A DNA stretch of 64,000 nucleotides from Aved-18 sp964606665 (GTDB lineage Bacteria > Cyanobacteriota > Vampirovibrionia > Obscuribacterales > Obscuribacteraceae): NCBI GenBank assembly GCA_964606665.1, contig CAZSHS010000017.1:1-64000 (forward strand). The letters are read 5' to 3'. Made by a program: the position numbers and the translations under genes. This document shows positions 1 to 8,537 of the stretch, in pieces (the first letter of the stretch is position 1; each line of letters opens with the position of its first letter). The notes beneath the pieces are model-generated. The model worked only from the letters and a program-made list of their open reading frames with translations, did not search any database and had not been told where the DNA came from.

Positions 1-1974
1 GTGGCGCGCTCTGATGCGCATTTGCTTGACGTCAGCGAATTGATGAAAGTTTTTGGTGGAGGTGGACATCCAGGCGCTGCATCGGCTGTGGTTAAAAACG
101 GTAATATCATTCAAATTCAAGAGCAATTGCAATCGCTCTTGCCGGACAAAATCAAACCTCAACCCACTGCCAAATCTTTAATGACTTCGCCTGTTCGGAC
201 CATTAGACCATCGCTTCGTATGGCAGAGGCCCACAGGCTAATGATAAGGCTCGGTCAAGATGGGCTTGTGGTCTGTGAAAATGGGGAAGTGGTAGGAATT
301 GTCTCGCGGCGTGACATCGATCAAGCTATTCATCATAAGTTAGATCACGCTCCGGTGCAGGGTTTTATGAGCCGTCCAGTGGTGAGTGTGCCACCGGATG
401 CCAGTCTGGATCAGATCCAGCAAATGATGGTGGTCGAGGATATTGGACGACTTCCCGTTCTGGCTCAAGATGGAGAGTTGCTTGGTCTTGTTACCAGGCA
501 AAACGTATTGGAAGCCGTTTATGGACGCGGTTCGCAAAGAGCCTCAAAAGAATCGGTTATTGGCAATGACCCCGTATACGGGGAGGTTCGCCAGGACGTA
601 AATGAATTTTTGCCTGTCACCAAATCAGGTGGCACTAATGCTAAACGTCAAAGAGAATTCGATAAGTGTTTCAAGGCTATTGATTCTGAGATATTTGAGT
701 TGTTCACTATCATCGGCAAGGAAGCGGCCGAGCTTAATATGGTAGCGTATGTGGTGGGTGGTTTTGTGCGCGATACTATATTAGGTGTCACGCCGGCTAA
801 AGAACTTAAATTCGATCTTGATTTCGTGGTGGAAGAGGGATCTGCAATAAAATTGGCTGAAAGACTGGCTTCTAAATACAAAGACACGTTTGAAATACTG
901 GTTAGTCACGAGCGTTTTCAAACTGCTACGCTTTCCAGTCCCATAAAAAGTGTTCGTGAAATAGACTTGTCTACTGCTCGCACTGAATATTATGAATTCC
1001 CAGCAGCACTTCCTGTAGTCGAGGCTTCGTCCTTGCGTCAGGATATTTACAGACGAGATTTCACCATTAATTCACTGGCTGTTTGTTTGCATCCCGACAA
1101 GGATAAATTCGGACAATTGATTGATATTTACAATGGCTATGAAGATCTACAAAGGAAAGTCATTCGCATTTTGCATCCTTTTAGTTTCATTGAAGATCCA
1201 ACCCGCATTGTAAGAGCGGTGCGTTTTGCTGCTAAGTTGGGATTTCATCTGGAGCCAAAAACAAGATATCGAGCCTGTCGAGGCATTAGTGTTGGTTTAT
1301 TTAATGGGCTTGGTGGAGTACGGCTGAAAGAAGAGATTCGCTACATTTTAGAATCAGACAAAAGGCTAGACGCTCTATCTCTCTTAGAACGATTGGGCGG
1401 CGGCTTGCGCTTTTTGCACGAAAAATTGAAATATGGTGCCAAAAGTAGAGTTCATATAAGAAGAGCTGAGCGCCTGCTTGAGCGTTATAAAGTAAAAGAT
1501 GAATGGATAGTTTATCTTGGGCTGTTGCTTGGTCGTCTCACCAAAGCCCGCTTACAAGAAGCCCTAGACAGATTGCTATTAAGCAATCACCACAAAGAAA
1601 TTATTCTCAACGCCAAATCTATCGAATTGAGTCTTGGACATACAGTTAAAGCGCTCAAGCGCAGCGAAGTATACAAACTATTCAAAGATCAATCTGATGA
1701 GACGCTGGCCATCTTAGCCAGCCTTGCTGCTCCTGGCACGAAAGTGCGAAGGATGGTTCTTTTATATTTAAATGAGTTAAGCTCGATTCAACTATTAATT
1801 GACGGCACCCAATTAATAGATATGGGAGTTCCTCAAGGTCCAAAAGTGGGCGCCCTCTTGACTTGTGCACTAGAAGCTAAACTAGACGGGCTTATAAGCA
1901 CTAGAGAGGATGAAATTAGCTTCGTCAAACATCAAATCGCCGCCACTAAAGCCATTTCAAGTGATAGGCGATGA
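1..1974 (+). CDS. CCA-adding/poly(A) polymerase-type nucleotidyltransferase with DHHA1 and CBS domains (5' truncated)
   Basis: This is the C-terminal part of a fused protein whose start lies left of the window; the GTG at base 1 is only the first codon visible. Residues 1-35 are the tail of a DHHA1 domain, with the GGGGHPGAAS signature. Two CBS domains follow at about 58-175. A class II nucleotidyltransferase head begins near residue 245, with GGFVRD and the catalytic DLD in FDLDFVV, then the RRDFTINSLA motif and the tRNA-binding helical domain. The DHH-CBS-PAP fusion is known in cyanobacteria and some other phyla. It probably adds or repairs the tRNA 3' CCA end, with the DHH part as a possible exonuclease and the CBS pair as a nucleotide sensor. 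The choice between CCA-adding, A-adding and poly(A) activity cannot be made by eye. Confidence 0.85.
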   Translation: MARSDAHLLDVSELMKVFGGGGHPGAASAVVKNGNIIQIQEQLQSLLPDKIKPQPTAKSLMTSPVRTIRPSLRMAEAHRLMIRLGQDGLVVCENGEVVGIVSRRDIDQAIHHKLDHAPVQGFMSRPVVSVPPDASLDQIQQMMVVEDIGRLPVLAQDGELLGLVTRQNVLEAVYGRGSQRASKESVIGNDPVYGEVRQDVNEFLPVTKSGGTNAKRQREFDKCFKAIDSEIFELFTIIGKEAAELNMVAYVVGGFVRDTILGVTPAKELKFDLDFVVEEGSAIKLAERLASKYKDTFEILVSHERFQTATLSSPIKSVREIDLSTARTEYYEFPAALPVVEASSLRQDIYRRDFTINSLAVCLHPDKDKFGQLIDIYNGYEDLQRKVIRILHPFSFIEDPTRIVRAVRFAAKLGFHLEPKTRYRACRGISVGLFNGLGGVRLKEEIRYILESDKRLDALSLLERLGGGLRFLHEKLKYGAKSRVHIRRAERLLERYKVKDEWIVYLGLLLGRLTKARLQEALDRLLLSNHHKEIILNAKSIELSLGHTVKALKRSEVYKLFKDQSDETLAILASLAAPGTKVRRMVLLYLNELSSIQLLIDGTQLIDMGVPQGPKVGALLTCALEAKLDGLISTREDEISFVKHQIAATKAISSDRR

Positions 1975-2178
1975 TTATTACAAAGCTATTTTTTAGATAT
2001 GCGCCTGTAACAATACGGCTTTGCGTTGTTGAAATATAATTACTTGTTTTGCAGAATGTAGTTGTGCCATGATGTCAACGTCTAAATTCTTTCGCCTGAT
2101 AATCACATTACCCGATTGTCAAGCGAGGCGCCCGAAAGAAGAACCATGAGGGTTCTTACCCATTTGACCAGAACACCG

Positions 2179-2206
2179 TTGACAATGAAAATATTTTCAG
2201 TATTGT
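2179..2206 (+). promoter_or_regulatory. Putative sigma70-type promoter of the SRPBCC gene
   Basis: TTGACA at 2179-2184 is followed, after 16 bases, by TATTGT at 2201-2206. It lies about 55 bases before the GTG start of the SRPBCC gene. The -35 box matches consensus exactly; the -10 box is moderate. A 7-bp hairpin (2139-2145 with 2151-2157) just upstream may be the end of the preceding transcript, though it has no T run. Confidence 0.45.
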
Positions 2207-2260
2207 ATTGGACACTGCATTTCTAGACTTCTGAAATGTCATGGCAGAAAGGAACCGTTG

Positions 2261-2923
2261 GTGTTAAACCAGGAATTCATGAATAACAAATACAACTCAA
2301 CTAAAAATGTCAGCTTAAAAGCGTTTCAAGGCATTTTAACCTTGACTCTTTTGTCCAGTCTTTCTTTGGCTGTTCCGCAATTAAGTTCGGACTACACGTC
2401 TGCCAAAGCCGCAACTGACGAAGTTGCCATAACTTCATCTGATATCGGCGGTGATTCTTATAACGTTTGCAAACAACTAATCAAAGCTCCGGCTGATCAA
2501 ATCTGGCAAATATTGTCTGATTACGACAATGCTTATCGCATTTTCGGTATGGTCAAAGCTTGTAAAGTTTTGGAAGATAACGGTTCAGAAAAAATCATAT
2601 CTCATACTGTTGCGCCATCTGGACCTGTAGGAACCTTTACTTATACATTGAAAGTGAAAGAAAAAGGGCCGTATTTTATGGAGTGGACCCGAATCAAAGG
2701 TGCCTTCAAACAAGTCAAAGGCTATTGGAAGCTTGAACCCCAAGACGGTGGCAAATCAACTTTGGTCACTTATGCTTCTTTTGTTGATGGTGGAATGTTC
2801 ATTCCGCGTCCACTAATCAAAAGACAATGTCGCATAGACATGCCAAATGTGATGACAACACTTAAAAGTGAAGTAGAAACTAAAGTCAGAATCGCCAGAC
2901 GTCCTGGACATAACATCCAGTAG
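2261..2923 (+). CDS. Secreted SRPBCC (START-like) family protein
   Basis: A protein of about 220 residues with a basic N-terminus, a hydrophobic segment (LTLTLLSSLSLAV) and a likely signal peptidase site near the SAKA-ATDE region, so it is probably exported. The remainder reads as a polyketide cyclase/START-like helix-grip domain: an APADQIWQILSDYDN opening, a central WTRIKGAFKQVKGYWKLEP strand region and a C-terminal helix. Such domains bind small hydrophobic ligands; the ligand here is unknown. GTG 2261 is preferred because AGAAAGGA sits 7 bases upstream. TTG 2258 and ATG 2279 are alternatives. The gene stands alone, with its own promoter and a palindromic terminator downstream. Confidence 0.7.
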   Translation: MLNQEFMNNKYNSTKNVSLKAFQGILTLTLLSSLSLAVPQLSSDYTSAKAATDEVAITSSDIGGDSYNVCKQLIKAPADQIWQILSDYDNAYRIFGMVKACKVLEDNGSEKIISHTVAPSGPVGTFTYTLKVKEKGPYFMEWTRIKGAFKQVKGYWKLEPQDGGKSTLVTYASFVDGGMFIPRPLIKRQCRIDMPNVMTTLKSEVETKVRIARRPGHNIQ

Positions 2924-2960
2924 ATTAGGCATTTCGCTTGTTCGAATTTTATCCTTCTAG

Positions 2961-2986
2961 AAAATAAACCGATATCGGTTTATTTT
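2961..2986. terminator. Perfect 26-bp palindrome, likely bidirectional terminator (copy 1 of a repeat)
   Basis: The 13-base left arm (AAAATAAACCGAT) is the exact reverse complement of the right arm, so the RNA can fold as an 11-bp stem with an ATAT loop, flanked by A-rich and T-rich tracts. It lies 38 bases after the SRPBCC stop codon. The AACCGATATCGGTT core recurs at 14792-14809 and 22662-22693. Confidence 0.65.
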
Positions 2987-3071
2987 TTGGTTGCGGATCT
3001 TGTAGGTGCTGATTGCGGTTTTGTTGTCAGTAAGATTTTCGATGCTAGAATGCTTGCTTGAAATGATTTGA

Positions 3072-3159
3072 GGAGAGGTACCGAAGCGGTCATAACGGCG
3101 CCGCCTCGAAAGCGGATGGCTTAATAGGCACGTGGGTTCGAATCCCACCCTCTCCGCCA
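3072..3159 (+). tRNA. tRNA-Ser (anticodon CGA)
   Basis: The acceptor arm GGAGAGG (3072-3078) pairs with CCTCTCC (3149-3155), followed by G and an encoded CCA end. The anticodon loop CTCGAAA gives anticodon CGA, reading UCG serine codons. The long variable arm typical of class II serine tRNAs is present, and the T arm GTGGG-TTCGAAT-CCCAC is canonical. It lies 31 bases before the YchF-like GTPase gene. Confidence 0.96.
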
Positions 3160-3190
3160 GTTTGTAGTAAGAAATGAAAGCGGTAAGAAC

Positions 3191-4306
3191 ATGAAAGTTG
3201 GACTCATCGGCTTACCGACATCAGGTAAAACAACAGTACTGAACGCGACCAGTGGCGGAAGTGCTGAAGTTCGAAACTTTGCGGCAGTGGCTGATACCAG
3301 CGCCAATTTTGCTGTGGTGCCTGTCCCAGACGAGCGACAAGACTGGCTGCGCGAACACTATAAGCCAAAAAAGAATGTACCTGCCACCATCGAGCTTGTT
3401 GATGTAGCCGGAATGTCTTCGGGTAGTCCTAAAAAAGAAGAATTAAGTCCACAGCTTTTGAGCAATTTGCGTCAAGTCGATGCACTGGTTAATGTCATTC
3501 GTGCTTTTGAAAATGAGTCAGTTCCGCATCCTTCCGGTGCAATAGATCCATTGCGCGATGCGCAAAACCTGGAGTTAGAATTGATTCTTGCCGATTTGTC
3601 AGTGGTTGAAAAACGCCTTGCCAAAATTGATCAAGAAATCTTACGCAAAAAAGGAACAGACAAAAGTAAAGCAGAAGAAGAAAAAGAGCTGCTTTCCAGA
3701 TTCAACGATCATTTATCTTCTGAACAGCCTCTGCGCACTTTTGAGTTAACCGCAGACGAAATGCAAAGTATCCGAGGCTATACTTTTTTGTCGCAAAAGC
3801 CATTGATGATAGTGGCTAATATCTCTGAGTCGGATCTGGAAAAAGAAGATCTTCCAGTACTTGCTAAGCTAAGTGAGTGGGCTAAGACTACTGGCACATT
3901 GATGATTAGTTTCTGCGCCAAAGTAGAAATGGAAATTGCACAGCTCAATAATAACGATCCAAACGAAGCAAAAGAATTCATGGATGCGCTTGGTATCAAA
4001 GAAGCGAGTCGCGATAAGGTGATTCGAGCTGCATATACGTTGCTGAAACAAATTGCATTTTTTACTGTTGGCGAAGATGAAGTGCGAGCATGGACCTTAA
4101 CAAGAGACGCTTCAGCTCAAGAGGCGGCCGGAAAAATTCACAGTGACATCGCACGCGGATTTATTCGAGCCGAGGTGGTGGCGTATTCTGCCATTCACGA
4201 TCACGGCGGCTGGAATCAAGCTAAAGAAAAGGGATTGGTACGTCTTGAAGGCAAAGAATATAAAGTGCAAGATGGTGATTGCATCAATTTCCGTTTCAAC
4301 ATTTAA
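3191..4306 (+). CDS. ychF: YchF/Obg-family GTP-/ATP-binding protein with TGS-like C-terminus
   Basis: A 371-residue P-loop protein. G1 is GLPTSGKT (residues 7-14), G3 is DVAGM (71-75) and the G4 position reads NISE (210-213), matching the NxxE motif that gives YchF its preference for ATP. A charged coiled-coil segment lies at about 135-175. The C-terminus carries the AAGKIHSDIARGFIRAEV block and the TGS-like end of the DUF933 family. Family members associate with ribosomes and take part in stress responses. The P-loop (TSGKTT instead of NVGKST) departs from classical YchF, so this may be a divergent subfamily. No strong ribosome-binding site is seen. Confidence 0.8.
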   Translation: MKVGLIGLPTSGKTTVLNATSGGSAEVRNFAAVADTSANFAVVPVPDERQDWLREHYKPKKNVPATIELVDVAGMSSGSPKKEELSPQLLSNLRQVDALVNVIRAFENESVPHPSGAIDPLRDAQNLELELILADLSVVEKRLAKIDQEILRKKGTDKSKAEEEKELLSRFNDHLSSEQPLRTFELTADEMQSIRGYTFLSQKPLMIVANISESDLEKEDLPVLAKLSEWAKTTGTLMISFCAKVEMEIAQLNNNDPNEAKEFMDALGIKEASRDKVIRAAYTLLKQIAFFTVGEDEVRAWTLTRDASAQEAAGKIHSDIARGFIRAEVVAYSAIHDHGGWNQAKEKGLVRLEGKEYKVQDGDCINFRFNI

Positions 4307-4994
4307 GCAAATTGCATTTAAGCAAGTTGCATCTAAGCAATTCGCTCTTGTAATAACTCTGGCTCTAATTCAAACGTTTACTAATGGCTGCTCATCCTCA
4401 GATGTAAGTGTCGAGCGCAAGAAACCTGATATTAAAATTCGCTACTTCGATCCTAAAAACTTTGAAGGTAATTCTCCTGTCCCAAATTTGCAACCTGGCG
4501 AAAGTGCCTTAACTGAATGGGAATTCGGTTGTCAGACTAATTTTGATTTTGACATAGTGGAAGAAAGTCGCATGAGCACTGGTAAGACCTTTGTGCGACT
4601 GAAGGTCAAAAAAGTAAAAATGATTTTGAATGCTCCAATATTGGTCTGGCTTCCCAAAAATCCCGCACCAGATATAGTGGCGCATGAAAAAGGACATCAA
4701 GATATTTGTACACGGATATATTCAGAGTCGGATGAAATTGCTCGAAAAGCTTCACAATCTGTAGTCGGAAGGTTATTTGAGTCCGAGGGGGACACGCGCG
4801 AAGAAGCTTGCAAAAAGGCGCTCATTCAAGCTCAAGAAGTGGTTTGCGCCATCTATCATCAAGATGTAAGCGATTATGCCGGATGCATCTCAGAAATCTA
4901 TGACAGTTTAGACGAATCAGAAAAAGGCGAAGCGCAAGAACTAGTGCGCAGAGCGTTTAGCAATTACAAAAGAGTTTCGGACAAGAAAAAATAG
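4272..4994 (+). CDS. Putative lipoprotein with HEKGH metal-binding motif (DUF922-like)
   Basis: The reading frame is open further upstream, but its first plausible start is ATG 4272, which overlaps the end of the YchF gene by 35 bases. The 240-residue product has a hydrophobic N-terminal segment ending at Cys40 (TFTNGC), a weak lipobox. HEKGH at residues 138-142 fits an HExxH zinc site, and its setting (VAHEKGHQDICTRIY) resembles the DUF922 family of putative bacterial metalloproteases. Export to the envelope is likely and protease activity is a guess. It ends 21 bases before the convergent Tad-like gene. Confidence 0.55.
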   Translation: MVIASISVSTFKQIAFKQVASKQFALVITLALIQTFTNGCSSSDVSVERKKPDIKIRYFDPKNFEGNSPVPNLQPGESALTEWEFGCQTNFDFDIVEESRMSTGKTFVRLKVKKVKMILNAPILVWLPKNPAPDIVAHEKGHQDICTRIYSESDEIARKASQSVVGRLFESEGDTREEACKKALIQAQEVVCAIYHQDVSDYAGCISEIYDSLDESEKGEAQELVRRAFSNYKRVSDKKK

Positions 4995-5015
4995 TTTGGA
5001 AAAATAGAGGCTAGC

Positions 5016-7022
5016 TTAAGGTTTGAGCTGGACATATCCACTATCGAAAAACATTATGTTTCCGTCACTGTCGACAGTCCAGGCATCAACTTGGCGGCGG
5101 AAGCGGATCTCCGCCACCGTACCATTTGTTTGATAGGTCGGACGCATGCCAGAACCAGATGTAAATGTTCTGTATTTGCCTGGAGCTGTGTCAATAACAG
5201 CCGGTGCAGGTGGTGTGCCTCCCCATTTGTGGGCGAAGTCATTTTGCTTTCCTACCAGTGGAACGGCACCACCGCCCACAGGTGGGCCTTCTGATTTTTT
5301 CTTGGCGCCTTCACCGGCTGAAAAAAGCATGTCGCCCGTGTAGGAGCCGCTTTTATCGCTTAAAGCAATCCAGATGTTATTTTTGATATTTCTATGCGAG
5401 TTAATTGCTGGATCTATCATCGGCTCGCCGTTGTGTTTGCCGCCAGTTGTTCCGCCTAAGATGCGTCCATTATCGCGAATGTATAAATCGAAAGTGTCTT
5501 TGAATTTGACAAATCCACCAGTGCCATTATAAGCGGGACCTAGATAAACCGGCACAATATGCAACATGGCACCATTCTTTACCGAAGACAAAGATTCGAT
5601 ACATAGTTGATTGTGACTTACTACGGCAAAATTCAATGGTGTGACTGTTTTTTTGAAATATTCGATATCTCCATTTGTTTTAAATCTCCAGACATGAGCA
5701 ACTCCGCCCGGGATTGTGCCACCAAGTCCCGACGAAGTCCATCCAATCATGCCCGGAGCCGGGCCAAATGGTTGGAGAAAAACGCCTGTCTTAACAGCGC
5801 CTACATTTACTTTTGTGCCACCACGTCTGAGCCAATCGTAAAAGGCTACTTTGCAGGCATTGTGGGCTTTATGATTAGTGTCGACTGAATCCAAAGGCCA
5901 GGCGCTAGAACCATTTACTAGTGCCGATGTGCTATCTACTGGATAGTCTCCGCCAAAAGCAGTTAATACATCGCTGTTATCGTCGCCTTCATTGAGACAT
6001 CCAGTGCTTGAAACCAAATCAGCAAATTTGCTTTGACCGCAGTTATAGAGCAGATAGTTTACCGGCGGTCCATCTGGATATGATACGACGAGTGCTCCCG
6101 GCGCTGGGAGCGGATCGTATACACTGGCTGGTTGAGCGCACGCAACAGACATGACACTGCGAGTGGTGCCGTTGTCATTTACGTTTTGGGTGGCTTGAGC
6201 GCGAACTATTGTGCCAAACTGGTAGGGAAGACCTGATACAGTGGCTTGAAATTTGTTTATATCAACTAATTTGACGTCTTCTCCAATACCTGCAAAAACC
6301 CAATCGACGCCGTCGTGGTTAATAGTGGTATAAGACTTGTATCGTTGACTGGTGGCTATATTTGAAGGCCATGTACCAGACCATCCAGTTGGCGTGTGCA
6401 CATTAGTAGGAGCACCTCCAGTTATAGCTCCCAACGACAATTGAAAAGATCCGGCAGCCATTGCAGAGTTTCCCGCCATGTTCATTCTATTGTTGTTGTA
6501 TGAATTGAGCGCTTCTTGATAGGGGCGAACGGTGGCTCCATTTTTATCTAGTGCGCTACCCGTTGGTGTTATTGAATCATTTAGTGCCGTCATTAATGAA
6601 GCTGCTGCAGTCTTGAGATTATCCAGATCCTGGCGAGCTAATATTTTTATTTCGTTGCCGCCATTGGCTGGACCTATCTCTTCTGCAATAAGATAATCGA
6701 GAAGAGTGGTGCCCATAATGGTGTTAATGCTGTGCACCGAATTGTCGTAACCATCACCAGATGCAGTGTTAGTGCCATTTGGTGCTGAATCTGACAATCC
6801 GATAAAGCCGAACTGAGGAGTATCGACTACTATTTTGCTCAGTTCGCGAGCAGCCGCAAGCGCTGCTGCTTCAATTGCTGATTTCTGTTGTGATTGAGTT
6901 CCGGAGAGCCGTACATAACTAATCGAAAATATGACAATTGCAGTGATGATCCCGAGCGTAACTGCAAGCACTAGTAAAAGAACACTGCCTTGCGATGCAC
7001 GCTTTAGTTTCGAGATATTCAT
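5016..7022 (-). CDS. Tad-like (TadE/TadG N-terminus) envelope protein, paralogue A
   Basis: A 668-residue protein anchored by one N-terminal transmembrane helix (about residues 13-34). A segment ending EAAALAAARE follows, which matches the pattern of the putative Flp pilus-assembly Tad/TadG N-terminal domain. The long remainder is predicted extracytoplasmic, rich in Gly, Asn and Thr, with no domain I can name. GAGGG lies 7 bases before ATG 7022. It is clearly homologous along most of its length to the product of 8538-10577; shared blocks include TRSVMSVACAQPASVYDPLP and the QTNGTVAEIRFRRQVD tail. No Tad secretion ATPase or secretin is nearby, so its export partner is unknown. Confidence 0.65.
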   Translation of the reverse strand: MNISKLKRASQGSVLLLVLAVTLGIITAIVIFSISYVRLSGTQSQQKSAIEAAALAAARELSKIVVDTPQFGFIGLSDSAPNGTNTASGDGYDNSVHSINTIMGTTLLDYLIAEEIGPANGGNEIKILARQDLDNLKTAAASLMTALNDSITPTGSALDKNGATVRPYQEALNSYNNNRMNMAGNSAMAAGSFQLSLGAITGGAPTNVHTPTGWSGTWPSNIATSQRYKSYTTINHDGVDWVFAGIGEDVKLVDINKFQATVSGLPYQFGTIVRAQATQNVNDNGTTRSVMSVACAQPASVYDPLPAPGALVVSYPDGPPVNYLLYNCGQSKFADLVSSTGCLNEGDDNSDVLTAFGGDYPVDSTSALVNGSSAWPLDSVDTNHKAHNACKVAFYDWLRRGGTKVNVGAVKTGVFLQPFGPAPGMIGWTSSGLGGTIPGGVAHVWRFKTNGDIEYFKKTVTPLNFAVVSHNQLCIESLSSVKNGAMLHIVPVYLGPAYNGTGGFVKFKDTFDLYIRDNGRILGGTTGGKHNGEPMIDPAINSHRNIKNNIWIALSDKSGSYTGDMLFSAGEGAKKKSEGPPVGGGAVPLVGKQNDFAHKWGGTPPAPAVIDTAPGKYRTFTSGSGMRPTYQTNGTVAEIRFRRQVDAWTVDSDGNIMFFDSGYVQLKP

Positions 7023-7124
7023 CTTTTTGCCCTCATCGGCTATTTCAATTTTATTTGAGGACTTCTCCTTGCGTCAATAAAGGGGTAACACGGTGTACGG
7101 TACAGCACTGCAAATGATGCGATT

Positions 7125-8465
7125 CTATTTTTTCGCTTTGGCTTGAATTGCAGCTGACACTGTAGCGGCTTGTCTTTCGAAGCTAGATGCTTCGCCTCCT
7201 CGACCATTATTTTTTAGCACCTCAGCAAACCAGAGAAGTGCCCAGGCATATTGCGGCATATCTTCTGCTTTTTTGTCTTTGCCTATTTTGGCTTCGAACT
7301 GTGCTTTTGATGAAGCTAAGAATCCGTTTGGATCTTTGAGTATGTCAGTTTCTGGAAGAGGAAAGAATTGAAGCGCCCAGCGATTTACGCTGCCTTTAGA
7401 GTTGGTTTTGAGAGAGTCCAAATTGCAAGCGGCTTTAGGTTCTTCCTTGGCATGAATCGGTTTTGAATTTTTAGCTGCTTTGTAAGTTTCTTTTTGAGTT
7501 TCAATACTGGTGCTGAGTGACTCGATATCTCTTGTAAGTGTTGAAGTGTTTTGGTCTTTTACTTTCTGCTCGATAGACATCAAAGCATTAATAAAAGCGG
7601 CAGTGCCTACTCCCATTTGTTCCAACTCAGCAATTCCGGCAAGTAAATAGGCCCGCTCCGATTGCATTGGTCCTGGTGTCAATTCAATGTCATCTGCGGT
7701 CATTGTGGCAACGCCTTTAGATATTGCCACCGTTCCAAGCGCTTTTTGTACTTCAGAATCAAGAGCTTGAATCTGCGAAACAGGCACTACCACTTGTTTG
7801 TATTGCCCTTTGGAGCCGCCGACGGTGAAAAACTTGATATTGACTCTTGCAACCGAGCCTGCATCGCTTCGCTGTAGTGCTGTTTCTGCAATTCGCAAGG
7901 CTTCGTATTTATATTCGCGGTCGGGTGTGTCAGTTGGCATGTCAGTGGTTACATTGACCTCGTCGCCGTTGACTGAAATTTGCATTTTGCGACGACTGGC
8001 TGATGTGAGCATCAAATAGTTTTCAATCATTCGAGCTTTGTCTTGTATTGCGCCTTGTTTTAAGATGAGCGATTTAAGCAATTCATCTTGCGAAATTTGT
8101 CCCGCTCCAAATGCTGCCACGTCACCTTTGGTAATGGTTATGGATTTATATTGTTTGGGGTCGCGTGCCTCATAAAAATAGATGCTGACATTAGCTATGT
8201 CGCTTTTGCCCAAATCAAATAGTGTTTTGCTCATAAGCAGAGCTTCGATTTTGGTATCTTTTTCATTCGCCTGGTCATTTCTAAAAGTAGAAATAGTAGC
8301 AAGGCCTTTTGCTACGTTGATTTTCATTTGGGTACCGGGTGCAAGAATACGAGCCGAGTTAATGGCTTGAGTTGCCTCCTGGGAAGTGATAGCCAAAGCC
8401 GGGGCTATTGACGAGATTAATATGCTTAAGCTCAGAGCCGTTAGAGCCAGACTTCTATTATGCAT
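7125..8465 (-). CDS. Secreted protein of unknown function between the Tad-like paralogues
   Basis: A 446-residue protein with a clear signal peptide (LALTALSLSILISSIAPALA). No catalytic motif is recognised. It contains two related stretches, roughly residues 45-125 and 165-240, each with a VNIKFF or VSIYFYEARD-type strand followed by a QYK(S/Q) segment, suggesting an internal duplication. The C-terminal third is helical and charged. GGAGGA precedes ATG 8465 by about 12 bases. Its position between two homologous envelope proteins on the same strand suggests that all three act together at the cell surface. Confidence 0.55.
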   Translation of the reverse strand: MHNRSLALTALSLSILISSIAPALAITSQEATQAINSARILAPGTQMKINVAKGLATISTFRNDQANEKDTKIEALLMSKTLFDLGKSDIANVSIYFYEARDPKQYKSITITKGDVAAFGAGQISQDELLKSLILKQGAIQDKARMIENYLMLTSASRRKMQISVNGDEVNVTTDMPTDTPDREYKYEALRIAETALQRSDAGSVARVNIKFFTVGGSKGQYKQVVVPVSQIQALDSEVQKALGTVAISKGVATMTADDIELTPGPMQSERAYLLAGIAELEQMGVGTAAFINALMSIEQKVKDQNTSTLTRDIESLSTSIETQKETYKAAKNSKPIHAKEEPKAACNLDSLKTNSKGSVNRWALQFFPLPETDILKDPNGFLASSKAQFEAKIGKDKKAEDMPQYAWALLWFAEVLKNNGRGGEASSFERQAATVSAAIQAKAKK

Positions 8466-8537
8466 GCGCGATTTATTCCTCCAAATGCAAACGCCATATT
8501 TCCTGGTCTATACCCGGGCATTTTGAGGATGAATCTA

